Under the pieces are notes generated by a model, which was given only the letters and a program-made list of their open reading frames with translations, was not told the DNA's origin and searched no databases. Of a DNA stretch of 64,000 nt, positions 8,609 through 17,502 are shown piece after piece. Source of the DNA: CAVVUC01 sp963751395 (GTDB lineage Bacteria; Verrucomicrobiota; Verrucomicrobiia; Chthoniobacterales; Chthoniobacteraceae); NCBI GenBank assembly GCA_963751395.1, contig CAVVUC010000002.1:744001-808000 (forward strand), in the 5' to 3' direction. Position numbers and translations under genes: made by a program. How positions within the stretch are numbered: position 1 is the stretch's first letter; the number at the start of each line of letters is the position of its first letter.

Positions 8609-8981
8609 CCCCGCGCTGATCGCGCTGATGCACGGCTCGTTCGGCAAGGACGGCGCATTGATGCCGTTCGCGCGGGAGATCATGCTCATCGAGTGCCACA
8701 TCGCGGGCACGAGCCATCGGGATGTCGAATCCGCCGAGCCGGAGCTTCTGCCCGGCGTGCTGCTGCCGCTCAAGCGCGAGCCGGAGAATCCGCACGACGC
8801 GCTGGCGATCATGATTTTTGACGAGGCCGGGCGTCACCTCGGCTATGTGCCGCGCGCAAAAAACGAGGCGCTCGCACGGCTCATGGACGCGGGCAAGCTG
8901 CTGTTCGGCAGGCTGGAGTCGAAGGAATGGCACGGCGACTGGCTGCAAGTCGGGGTTCGCATTTACATGCGGGATTTTTAA
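8583..8981 (+). CDS. HIRAN-domain protein
   Basis: 132 residues, essentially a HIRAN domain. ECHIAGTSHRD, then LPGVLLPLKREPENPHDALAIMIFDEAGRHLGYVPRAKNEALARLMDAG match the core pattern (FHIAGT, L.REP.NPHD..AI.I, LGYVPR). In HLTF the HIRAN domain binds single-stranded 3' DNA ends, and bacterial stand-alone copies occur near DNA-repair and defence genes. The ATG at 8583 lies within the J-domain gene. Neighbours suggest a DNA-associated job together with the J-domain protein; that is inference. Confidence 0.85.
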   Translation: MEKSLAIIDPALIALMHGSFGKDGALMPFAREIMLIECHIAGTSHRDVESAEPELLPGVLLPLKREPENPHDALAIMIFDEAGRHLGYVPRAKNEALARLMDAGKLLFGRLESKEWHGDWLQVGVRIYMRDF

Positions 8982-8997
8982 GACGGTCGGAAAAAGT

Positions 8998-9540
8998 TCA
9001 CCGGTGCGTCCGGCTCCACCACACTTTCCGATTCCATTCGGTGAGCGGTTTTTTCAACGCCCCCTTGCGCTGCAGAATGACATCGGCGTGCGCGACAATC
9101 ACGGCATTCGGCATCAACAGCGTATTGAGGCACGATTCTTTCATCGCATCGAAAGCCTCGTGTTCCTTTCCCGCTCCCAGGAAAAGGCTCCACGCGATGT
9201 AGGCCACGGCGGGGCTGCGTCCCAAGCCCGCATCGCAATGAACAATCATGCGCGCCCCGGATGCGGAATGGCCCCGCGGCGCGAGCCAGTCGATCAGCGA
9301 TTGGATGTCGTCCCGCGTTGGCGCTTCCGGGTCTGCCGGGTTGTCGATGTCCCAAAAATATCCGATGTAATGGTTCTCCGGCGGAACCCACGGCGGGCGA
9401 AGTTCAGAGACATCCGCACCGGGATTTTGCAGCGACACGAGATGGTCGGGCGTGAAACGGTCCGTCGCAAACGTCCAGTCTTTCGGGCAGGTGAAGATTT
9501 CCATGGCGGGGAATTTGAGGGTGCCATCCTGCCTTTTCAT
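8998..9540 (-). CDS. Protein tyrosine / dual-specificity phosphatase-like protein
   Basis: 180 residues from the ATG at 9540. The signature HCDAGLGRSPA gives the phosphatase loop with Cys102 and Arg108. An upstream FWDIDNP (Asp64) may supply the general acid. The size fits small cysteine phosphatases. It is divergent from the type ISP gene at 9744, separated by a copy of the 116-bp leader, exactly as its dead copy (451-905) stands before the type IIG gene. Two almost identical phosphatase blocks tied to restriction genes suggest it moved with them. Substrate unknown. It could instead act on nucleotides or RNA caps; the fold family does not decide. Confidence 0.78.
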   Translation of the reverse strand: MKRQDGTLKFPAMEIFTCPKDWTFATDRFTPDHLVSLQNPGADVSELRPPWVPPENHYIGYFWDIDNPADPEAPTRDDIQSLIDWLAPRGHSASGARMIVHCDAGLGRSPAVAYIAWSLFLGAGKEHEAFDAMKESCLNTLLMPNAVIVAHADVILQRKGALKKPLTEWNRKVWWSRTHR

Positions 9541-9594
9541 ACCGGCCCTTTCAAGAACTCGAGGCAAGCCGCTACTGCGGAAAAACCTCGCGAA

Positions 9595-9711
9595 AGTCTC
9601 CCCGTCCCATCCCAGCGGCCCGAAAAGCGCCGGGGTGCATGCAGCGCCGCACCCTGACATGGAAAACATATCGAAAAGTTCCTTTGCCGTTGCGCACTGC
9701 CGCGTGTGCGA
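9595..9711 (+). repeat. Restriction-gene leader repeat, copy 2
   Basis: Second copy of the leader at 1016-1131. It keeps the gcatgc and the ATG-containing segment, but the hairpin stem is weakened (GGCCCGAAAAGCGCC). Unlike the other copies, the reading from its ATG does not continue into the restriction protein; the type ISP gene starts separately at 9744. The similarity stops abruptly after GTGTGCGA. Confidence 0.75.
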
Positions 9712-9743
9712 TTGGTGGTGGCAGACGATGACGGCGTCTTGAT

Positions 9744-11018
9744 ATGCGGACGCTCGCCCTCAAACCCAGTCACAAACGCATCGCCGGTTACCACGCTTCG
9801 CTCGCCGACTTCTCCAAGCTCGGCGTGAAGCACGAGACCGCCGTGCGCGCGGCGTTTCAAGCCTTGCTCGAAGATTGCACCTCGCAGATCAACAAAGGCC
9901 GCGCCGACAAGTGGAAGCTCGTCCCCGAGTATTCGCTCAAGACCAAGGCCAATACGAAGATCACGCCCGACGGTGCGCTGCTCAACAGCTTCCGCCTCAT
10001 GCACGGCCTGTGGGAGGCCAAGGACACCGCCGACGATCTCGACAGGGAAATCAAGGCCAAGTTCAAGCTCGGCTGCCCGCGCGACAACATTCTTTTCCAG
10101 TCGCCCGCCCGCGCCGTGCTGGTGCAGGACGGCGAGCGTGCGCTCGACCTCGACATTGCAAAGCCGGACAACCTTGTCCAAATCCTCCGCGGCTTTTTCG
10201 AGTATCAATCGCCCGCCTTCGACGAGTGGGAAAAGGCCATCGCCGATTTCAAAACAAGGCTGCCCGAATACGGCGCGGCTTTGCGCGACATCGTTCGCGC
10301 CGAGGAAAAAAGCAACGCTTCCTTCGCCGGGGCATTCACGAATTTCATCGCGCTTTGCCGGCAGGCGCTCAACCCGAATCTCGCCAAGGCTGCCGTCGAG
10401 GAAATGCTCATCCAGCACATCCTCATCGAGCACACCTTCTACGGGCAGATCGGCCGCTACGAAGCCTTCCCCGGCATCTGCCTCGTGGACACCTTCGAGA
10501 CGGCGGAGAAAGCGCAGGCCGAGTTCGGCTTCTTCAACCCCGAGAACGCCGAGCGGGTGAAGCGCCAGAAAGCCGCGCCGGTCTTCGTCGTCATGGGCAA
10601 CCCGCCTTACAACGCGTGGCAGCAGGACGAGAACGACAACAACAAGAACCGCAAATATGAGGAGGTGGATCGCCGGGTTAGAAATACCTATGGTGCCGAC
10701 TCCGCAGCCACGCTCCAAAACAGTCTGGCTGATCCTTATATCAAGGCGCTGCGCTGGGCCTCGGATCGCATCGGCGAGGAAGGCATCGTCGCCTATGTGA
10801 CGAACAGCGGGTTCGTCGATGGCATCGCTTGCGATGGCGTGCGCCGGCATCTCGCGCGGGATTTCGACAAAGTGTTCGTCCTCGAGCTCGGCGGCAACGT
10901 CCGCAAGAATCCGAAACTCTCCGGCACGAAGCACAACGTCTTCGGCATCCAGGTCGGCGTCTCGATCAATTTTTTCATTCGCAAACGGAAGGCCGCGAAA
11001 GTAAAGTCCGTGCCATGA
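9744..11018 (+). pseudogene. Type ISP restriction-modification enzyme, internally deleted and truncated
   Basis: 424 residues. The N-terminal ~230 residues look like the nuclease part of single-chain ISP (LlaBIII-like) enzymes (VRAAFQALLEDC..., ITPDGALLNSFRLMHGLWEAKD). At VEEMLIQHILIEHTFYGQIGRYEAFPGICLVDTFE the text jumps to the region just before methyltransferase motif IV (VVMGNPPYNAW). From what I know of the family, several hundred residues with the helicase and SAM motif I should lie between. The deletion is in frame and passes through a plausible IEH microhomology. After GGNVRKNPKLSGTKHNVFGIQVGVSINFF the frame leaves homology at about 10995. The missing C-terminal portion resumes at 11578. 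It cannot be an active methyltransferase. Confidence 0.8.
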
Positions 11019-11314
11019 GTCTCGCCGAAATCGAAACCCAAGTCCTCCAGCTTTCGGAGGAGGAACGCCGTCAGTTCGCCACTTGGTTTTTCCAGAATCA
11101 GGGAAAGATCCTGCCGCCGCCGCCGGATGAGGATGGCGATGAGAAGGCTGAGGTGAGCGAGGCCATGAAGGCCGAGCTGCTTTTGCGCAAGCAGGAATAC
11201 TTCGATCACCCGGAGCGGTTCATCCGCTTCAATACGGACGAAGAATTGCGCGCCTGGTTTGAGGAAATCGCACGTGAAGGCAAGGCCCGAACTTCATCCA
11301 CTCGTCCGGTTTGA
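11015..11314 (+). CDS. Antitoxin of ParDE-like module inserted in the type ISP gene
   Basis: 99 residues from ATG 11015, overlapping the TGA that closes the broken ISP frame. It starts MSLAEIETQVLQLSEEERRQFATWFF, the helical N-terminus common in small antitoxins of addiction modules. The tail has HPERFIRFNTDEELRAWFEEI. It overlaps the toxin gene by 41 bp. The module stands where ISP proteins normally continue from VSINFF to the IFHHAVPGDW segment. Confidence 0.65.
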   Translation: MSLAEIETQVLQLSEEERRQFATWFFQNQGKILPPPPDEDGDEKAEVSEAMKAELLLRKQEYFDHPERFIRFNTDEELRAWFEEIAREGKARTSSTRPV

Positions 11315-11585
11315 TCTGCTGGAAAGCTTCGTCTGGTATGAAGCTGAGCAGCCCGACTTGGGCGGAAGGTTCGTACGCGAAGCGGGTGCGAAGATCGAAC
11401 GCCTGCCGGGCGAGGCATGGTTCTATCGTCCGCGCTTCTCCGACATTCGGCGCGCGAATCTGCGCACCTTTCGTCATGGCGTTTTCTACTTCGTCGAAGC
11501 CGACACGGTGATCGTGCTCGGAGTCCTGCACGCGGCGCGCGACAGCGAGGCGGAGTTGCGCTGCCGCCGGGAACTCTATGGCTGA
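11274..11585 (+). CDS. ParE/RelE-family toxin
   Basis: 103 residues from the GTG at 11274 (a TTG at 11261 would add a few residues). VRFDLLESFVWYEAEQPDLGGRFVREAGAKIERL followed by IRRANLRTFRHGVFYFVEADTVIVLGVLHAARD is a textbook ParE-type pattern, ending with the HAARD segment. ParE members poison gyrase. It is coupled to the antitoxin at 11015 by overlap, and its stop overlaps the restarted ISP fragment. Confidence 0.85.
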   Translation: MKARPELHPLVRFDLLESFVWYEAEQPDLGGRFVREAGAKIERLPGEAWFYRPRFSDIRRANLRTFRHGVFYFVEADTVIVLGVLHAARDSEAELRCRRELYG

Positions 11586-12030
11586 GATTTTCCATCACGC
11601 TGTGCCCGGCGATTGGACGCGGGAGGAAAAGCTGCGCTACCTCGCGAAAACCGGGAGCGCCGGGGCGGTCGTGTGGACGAAGATCGCACCGAACAAAAGG
11701 CACCAGTGGCTGACCGGCGATCTTGAGTTGGAATTCGACGGGTTCCTGCCCATCGGGAGTAAGGAAGCTAAGCAGAGCGCGAGCAGTCCTGCCGTCTTCC
11801 GCACTTACTGCCGTGGCGTTTGCTCTAACAACGACGCCTATGTTTATAGCTTCGACCGCGAAGCGCTGACCGCTCGCGCTCTGGATCGTCAGGTTTCATG
11901 TTGGCCGCCAATTCCATTTCGGCCTCGGGCACGATTGAAGGGAGAGGAAGAAACGGCTCGAACGCGGCTCGTTTGGAGAGATCGGGATAGGCGCCATCAA
12001 TTTCGATGTATTGCCAATACCATTGCGTGA
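11578..12030 (+). pseudogene. C-terminal fragment of the type ISP enzyme
   Basis: Reads AEIFHHAVPGDWTREEKLRYLAK, then WLTGDLELEFDGFLPIGSKEAK and VFRTYCRGVCSNNDAYVYSFDREAL. This is the stretch that follows the SINFF segment in intact ISP proteins, so it belongs to the gene begun at 9744 and is separated from it only by the toxin-antitoxin pair. Homology ends near 11880; the remaining ~50 codons are antisense to the glycosyltransferase-like fragment and are not real. The final ISP specificity region is absent. Confidence 0.75.
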
Positions 12031-12657
12031 CTGTTGTGAAACGGGGGCGGGCAGGGCGGGGGAGGGGTTGGTACCATTGCGTACTGACCAACGGATAAAA
12101 GGTGCGCCAGGGCACGACTGCTTCCGCGGCAGTGCAATCCGGCGCGTTGAGGTTCAAGCCGATGGTGTAAAAAAGTCGTGGGAGGACTGGCCCATTTCGA
12201 CGCGGCGCATCCAGTAGGAGACCTCGCCGGGATCAAGATCACAAAAGACGCGGCGCTCGAAGCAGGCAAGCAACGGAAGCCGGATAGAGCCGCACAGGTT
12301 GAACAGAATATTTGGGCGACTTAGCCGCTCTTCGAGTTGCGCTTTGGAAAGCCCGATGGTCTCCATCGCGTCGAGGTCTTGTTCCTCCCTTGGGGAACGA
12401 TGATGGAGGAGGCAATAAGCTCCACCAAGACCTTCCTGAGCCAGCCTTTCTTCAAAGGCCCGGAGATGTTTGGCGTCCTCTGCGGCGTCTGCTGTTCCGG
12501 GGAAGTATTCAAGCCAGACGGCATCGACTCCCAGTTGACGCAACCCCAGCATCCACTGAAGCGGAACGGCAAAGTTGCCACCGCCAAGCAGATACTTTGC
12601 AGCAAAGCCGCATCCGACAAAAACCGTGGTTCCCTTGAGCTTTTCTTCGATTGCCAC
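11825..12657 (-). pseudogene. Glycosyltransferase-like protein fragment (copy B), frameshifted and truncated
   Basis: Starts at GTG 12657 and is colinear with copy A at 1-364. The first frame stops after HDFFTPSA at 12154. One extra T in the T6 run (12166-12171) would give HDFFYTIGLNLNAPDC and continue through WRTFYPLVSTQWY and YIEIDGAYPDLSKR. Homology ends about 11880, where the ISP fragment begins, so the C-terminal half is lost. It contains TQWY twice (near 12075 and 12020), perhaps a small internal duplication. The function guess is weak, as for copy A. Confidence 0.55.
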
Positions 12658-12862
12658 AAGTGGAAAAGACTAGGACAAGGCGCGAACCGAAGTCGATTGG
12701 ATTTCTCCCACAGGGCAGTTGCTGCAGGACTGATTCTCATAGTCACGACACGCTGAAGCTGGCGGAGTTGTGTTTGCGTTGCCCGCCGTGCATCCCGCGC
12801 TTGTATCGCGCAAGCGTTTGCTTCATCATCCCGTCCGGAAAATCATGGCTGCAAAAGCGAAG

Positions 12863-12978
12863 AGTCTCCCCTGCCACATCAGCGGCGCGAAAAGCGCCGG
12901 GGTGCATGCAGGGCCGCACCCTGACATGGAAAACATATCGAAAAGTTCCTTTGCCGTTGCGCACTGCCGCGTGTGCGA
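12863..12978 (+). repeat. Restriction-gene leader repeat, copy 3
   Basis: Third leader copy, nearly identical to 1016-1131, including the perfect CGGCGC-GAAAA-GCGCCG hairpin, TGCATGCA and the ATG at 12926. It also shares the upstream ATGGCTGCAAAAGCGAAG with copy 1, and downstream runs straight into the duplicated coding sequence. Confidence 0.78.
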
Positions 12979-15900
12979 GTTATGCGGCCACTTCGACGCT
13001 CGCCGGGCGGAGATCATGGCTGCGGGCTACAAGGAGGATGCCGCGCGCAATGAGTTCATCACCCCGTTTTTCGAGGCGCTCGGGTGGGATGTGCGCAATA
13101 CCGCGCACCGCTCCGTCTATGAAAAGGATGTCGTCACCGAAAAGCGGGAAGACATCGCCGGCACCGCGCGCAGCGCCGACTACGCCTTCCGCCGCCCCGG
13201 CACGCACCTGACCGCTTTCTTCGTAGAGGCGAAAAAACCGAGTGTCGATATTCGCAACCACGACTCGTGCTACCAGGCCGTTCTCTATGGCTGGAACGCC
13301 TCCACGCCGCTTGTCGTCCTCACTGATTTCGAGCAGCTCCTCATCCTCGACGCCCGTTCGCGACCCGACAAAAACAACGCCGCGCGACACGTCCTCCGCG
13401 AGCACGGTTCCTACACCTACGCCGACTACCGCGAACCCGAGAAGTTTGCCGAAATCTGGGGCCTGCTTGCACGCGAACACGTCGCCGCCGGTTCGCTCGA
13501 CAAAGCCGCCGCCGCGCTTCCCAAGCTCTCCGGGCGCATCCAGAAGGATGATCTTTTCGCTCGCGGCACACGGCCCGTCGATGAGGAATTCCTCGCCCAG
13601 ATGGAACTCTGGCGCGAGAAACTTGCCAAGTCGCTCAAGCGCACCAACCATCACCTCGACGGCGAGCGCCTCACCTCGCTCACACAGCGCATTCTGGACC
13701 GGCTCGTCTTTCTCCGGTTCCTCGAGGATCGCGGCATTGAGCGCGATGTCACCTTCGCCGATCTCGGCAAGAGCGGTAGCGCGTGGCGCGATTTCCTGAA
13801 AATCTCCCGCCGCCTCGATGCCCGCTACAACGGCATCATCTACAAAAAGGATCCCGACGGCTGCGAAGATCCCGCGCTGGTCATCGACGATCCCGCGTTT
13901 GCCACTGTCGTTGAGAACCTCGTTCCGCAGAACTCCGATTACCTTTTCGGTTCCATTTCCGTTACCATCCTTGGCAGCATTTACGAGCGATTCCTCGGCA
14001 ATGTCATCGTCGCCCGCGACAAAACTGCCATCGTCGAGCCCAAGCCCGAAGTCCGGAAAGCGGGCGGCGTTTATTACACTCCGGATTACATTGTCCGCTA
14101 CATCGTCGGGCAGACCGTCGGCCGCTGCATCGCCGGAAAAAAACCCGCCGAGGTTGATAAGCTGCGCTTTGCCGACATCGCCTGCGGTTCCGGAAGCTTC
14201 CTCGTGGAAGTCTTCGCCTGTCTCATCCGCTACCACCTCGCGTGGTATCTCGCCGATGGCGGCGGAGAAGTGGGAAAAGAAAGGACTCCTGCGCAAGCGC
14301 GACATCGACGGCGACTACGTCCTCGCGCTCGCCGAGAAGCGCCGCATCCTCCTCGCCAACGTCTATGGCGTGGACCTCGACCCGAGTGCCGTCGAGGTCA
14401 CCCAGATCTCGCTCTATCTCAAGCTCATGGAGGACGAGAGTTTCCCATCGACGCAATCACTCTTCGACTTTGAGAAGCATGCGCTGCTGCCGGATTTGCG
14501 GGAGAATATCATTTGTGGAAACAGCCTCATAGAAGATGATGTCGCAGACCTTCTTGGACTCAGCCCCGAAGAGAAGGAGAAAACCCGCCCGCTCAATTTT
14601 AAGTGGGCGTTTCGTAAAGTGTTTCGACGCGTCTCGAACGAAGGAAGCTCCGTCGTGAAAGAGACGGCGGATGATTACATTTTGCTGGGGGCCGATCCTA
14701 CACACGGAAACTTAGATCCAGACCTGCCTTACAAAGCCAGTAAGAGTAAGAAACCGAAGAGCAAACCCGTGAGCAGCATTCACGAAACCGGTTTCGATGC
14801 CATCGTTGGGAACCCACCTTATGTCCGGCCTCATAACCTCACGCCAGAAACAAAGGACTATCTTTGGAAACGATACGAGACATTCACGCACAAGGCAGAC
14901 CTCTACTGCGCCTTCATCGAAAAGGCGGAGCAACTACTCAAACCCGGCGGGCGCTTCAGCTACATTGTCTCCAAAGGCTGGATGCGGCTGAACAGCTTCC
15001 AAAAACTCCGCCGCGCTATTCTCAGTGCGTTTTCCGTCGAGCAACTGATTGAGTTTGGCTACCGCGTCTTCGCGGAAGCGCAGGTCGATACCATGGTGTT
15101 CGTCTTCGCCAAGACCGATCAGCAGACTCGCTCGAAGTCTAATGTTCTCGCGTGCAACATCGTGAAGTTCGATCAGTGGCCGCCCGACAGCGGCGCGTGG
15201 AATCGCATACCGCAACGAGCATTCGATGCGACGTTCGAAAATGTCTTCGACGTAACCGTCCGACCCGCTGCTGAAGCGATTAAAGAAAAGATGCGCAGAG
15301 GGCCGACTATCGGAAGCGAGTTTGATGTCTGCTTCGGGTTGAAAACGGGAGACGACAGCAAGTTCCTGCACACCACTCCCGGCCTGCATAATGAAGACCG
15401 TCCGTTGCTGCGTGGCGATGACGTGAAGCGTTACGCCGTCCACCCCAAAGGCGAGTTCGTTTGGTATGTCCCTCTCCAAATGCGCAAGCACCGGCAGACC
15501 GCACGACCTGGAGAACCCCGGAGGTTTGAGCAGCCAAAGGTTCTCGTGAAGGACACTTCCAAAGACTTCGCAGGCACCTACGATCCAAGCGGCTGCTACG
15601 TCAAAGATGTGCTCATCGTCATCCCGCACGAAGACAAGCCGTCGAAATACGATCTGCGCTTTGTCACCGCAGTCATCAACTCCACCGCCTTGCGCTACTA
15701 CTATCGCTCGACGTTTCAGACGATTCATGTCCAGCGCGGTGAACTCAGCAATCTCCCATTACCGCCCGTCGATTTCGTTCAACTAGGTGACCGTGAGAAT
15801 CACAATCTCCTTGCCACGTTAGCCGATAAGATGCTGGAGGCGAAAAAGTCGGAGGCGACGAGCAACGACGGAGTAAAACGTGAGTTTTGGCGGCGACAAT

Positions 15901-15992
15901 GCGACATGCTCGACCGGCAGATCGACGAGTTGGTTTATGAACTGTACGGCCTGACCGACGAGGAAATCGCCCTCGTCGAGGGCGAAGCGTGA
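12926..15992 (+). CDS. Type IIG restriction-modification enzyme, copy 2 (one frameshift)
   Basis: About 1021 residues after repair. Residues 1-440 are almost identical to copy 1: EAKK nuclease motif, YYTPDYIVRYI, FADIACGSGSF. Compared with copy 1, one G is added in GGCGGCGGAG around 14258-14264, which shifts the frame; the second frame picks up at EKWEKKGLLRKRDIDG and runs to 15992. After about base 14537 the sequence is unlike copy 1 until the shared C-terminal ELVYELYGLTDEEIALVEG. NPPYVR (motif IV) is present near 14812. So catalysis is shared but the DNA target should differ. The lone frameshift may be an assembly error; if real, the enzyme is dead or phase-variable. Confidence 0.8.
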
Positions 15993-15995
15993 TTT

Positions 15996-16106
15996 ATGAA
16001 AAACAAAACAAACGACAAAGACAACCCCGCGCCCGCAGATGTGAAAAACAGGAAGGGAGCAGGAAAAGACGAGCCGCTTTTAATCACAAACGGAATCGAA
16101 TACTAA
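15996..16106 (+). CDS. Possible 36-residue basic protein
   Basis: ATG 15996 to TAA 16106, four bases after the restriction gene stop. Lysine- and asparagine-rich (MKNKTNDKDNPAPADVKNRK) with a hydrophobic end. No family recognised; could be a spurious frame. Confidence 0.3.
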   Translation: MKNKTNDKDNPAPADVKNRKGAGKDEPLLITNGIEY

Positions 16107-16155
16107 TGAACTGGTGACGCAAGCTGGCATCAGGCCTTATTGTTGACGGGAAGCC

Positions 16156-17142
16156 GTGGATACATCCAAAAAACCAAAAGACAGGCAGCCGTTTCCGACC
16201 TTCACCTCGCTGGCGGAAGCCGAAGCCTACAGCGACAAAACCGGCGATGCCTACTTCGAGATTTGCTACGACCTTGAGGGCAATCTGAATCTCTGCATCG
16301 AGGCCATGCACGATCTTTACGCCAGCGCGCCGTCAACGAAGCGCCCGAAAATGCAGACGGGTTTGGTGCGAGAGTTCATTTGTCCAGAAGGCTGGCCGAA
16401 GCATGCTAAAACGCTTGTGGCCATGCTGGTGGCGATTTCCCATTTCCGCCATGAGGACACCTGCCATGCCTGCACCATCAATGAGGCGATGACGGCGATG
16501 GAACTGGAAAAGGAGCATGACGGGACAGGTCTAAATGCGGGGTTTGACGGCAGAAATTTTGAGCCGTTAACACCTGCCGTTGCCGAAAATGCCCGGCGTG
16601 ATTTGCTGCGGTTATGTGACTGGATTGAAAGCCGGTTGCACTTTGGAATTCACAGCGCTTGGTATCAATGCCCGGGCAGCTTTTCCGATGACGCGGACAA
16701 GTCGCACCTTGCAAACATCGGGATTGCGCAGCGGCACCTTGCCAGGTTTTCAGAGCGCGATCGAAAACGCTGGGAAGGCATCCACGGGCGCGCGGCGGAG
16801 AAACATCAAGCGGACATGAAAGCGTGGAGCACAGTCGGCAAAGTGCAGCACGATCCCGAACCGCGCACTTGGACGCATCCTAACGTTGATGCAAGGATCA
16901 TCGGCTTGTGGCCTTTGGTGGTTCGCTACAACTGGACTTACACGGATTTGTTAAAAGTGCTCGATCGTCTGTTTCCGGCTGGCGGCGGCGACCGCCGTTA
17001 TCCGCTCGACTGCGTTGAGAGCCTGAAAGTCCACTGCCGGACGATCTGCGGTCTTACCAAGTCCGGCAAAGGCAAAAGCGCCAAAGGGCTTCCCGTTGGC
17101 TGGCAGGTCGCGGATCGGCTTTTTCCGCGCATGGGAAAGTAA
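16156..17142 (+). CDS. Hypothetical protein
   Basis: 328 residues from a GTG at 16156. Globular and mixed in composition. A HFRHEDTCHACTINEAM segment near residue 100 holds two close cysteines and histidines that could bind metal. The C-terminal part (WPLVVRYNWTYTDLLKVLDRLFPAG, ending in a basic GKSAKGLPVGW stretch) looks helical. I recognise no family. It begins a same-strand series with the KTSC gene and the two genes at 17503 and 18048. Confidence 0.6.
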   Translation: MDTSKKPKDRQPFPTFTSLAEAEAYSDKTGDAYFEICYDLEGNLNLCIEAMHDLYASAPSTKRPKMQTGLVREFICPEGWPKHAKTLVAMLVAISHFRHEDTCHACTINEAMTAMELEKEHDGTGLNAGFDGRNFEPLTPAVAENARRDLLRLCDWIESRLHFGIHSAWYQCPGSFSDDADKSHLANIGIAQRHLARFSERDRKRWEGIHGRAAEKHQADMKAWSTVGKVQHDPEPRTWTHPNVDARIIGLWPLVVRYNWTYTDLLKVLDRLFPAGGGDRRYPLDCVESLKVHCRTICGLTKSGKGKSAKGLPVGWQVADRLFPRMGK

Positions 17143-17309
17143 AAACGGGGAAATACTTTCCCATAGTCTGCTTTTTGTCGGTTTTTCATGGTGCGTGGCA
17201 AAATCGTGCGCGTTATGAAATCAAAACCAATACTCCGCGCCGCAAGCAACGGGCTTGGCGTTCCGGCCCGGATTTTTTCTATTCCGCACACAAAGGGGGA
17301 GGCATGGCC

Positions 17310-17498
17310 ATGATTCTGGTCAATTCCAGTGCCATCCGCGCCGTCGGCTACGACGGATACACGCTCTCCGTTTTGTTTCACACCTGCGACACCATCTACG
17401 ATCATCCCGGCGTGCCTTGGTCCGTGTATGCAGGGCTGATGCAAGCCTCATCCATGGGCGCTTATTACAACCTCTGCATCCGGGGAAAATACAGATAA
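17310..17498 (+). CDS. KTSC-domain protein
   Basis: 62 residues. VNSSAIRAVGYDGYTLSVLFHTCDTIYDHPGVPWSVYAGLMQASSMG matches the KTSC pattern (V.SS.I..VGYD...L.V.F..G..Y.Y..VP..VY..L..A.S.G.Y). Here the final KTSC motif is YNLCIRGKY. These short domains occur in phage and lysyl-tRNA-synthetase contexts; their role is not known. GGGGGAGG at 17295-17302 is an excellent ribosome site with 7 bp to the ATG at 17310, which decides against the ATG at 17304. A 32-residue frame (17215-17313) precedes and overlaps it and may be a leader. Confidence 0.8.
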   Translation: MILVNSSAIRAVGYDGYTLSVLFHTCDTIYDHPGVPWSVYAGLMQASSMGAYYNLCIRGKYR

Positions 17499-17502
17499 CG
17501 GC

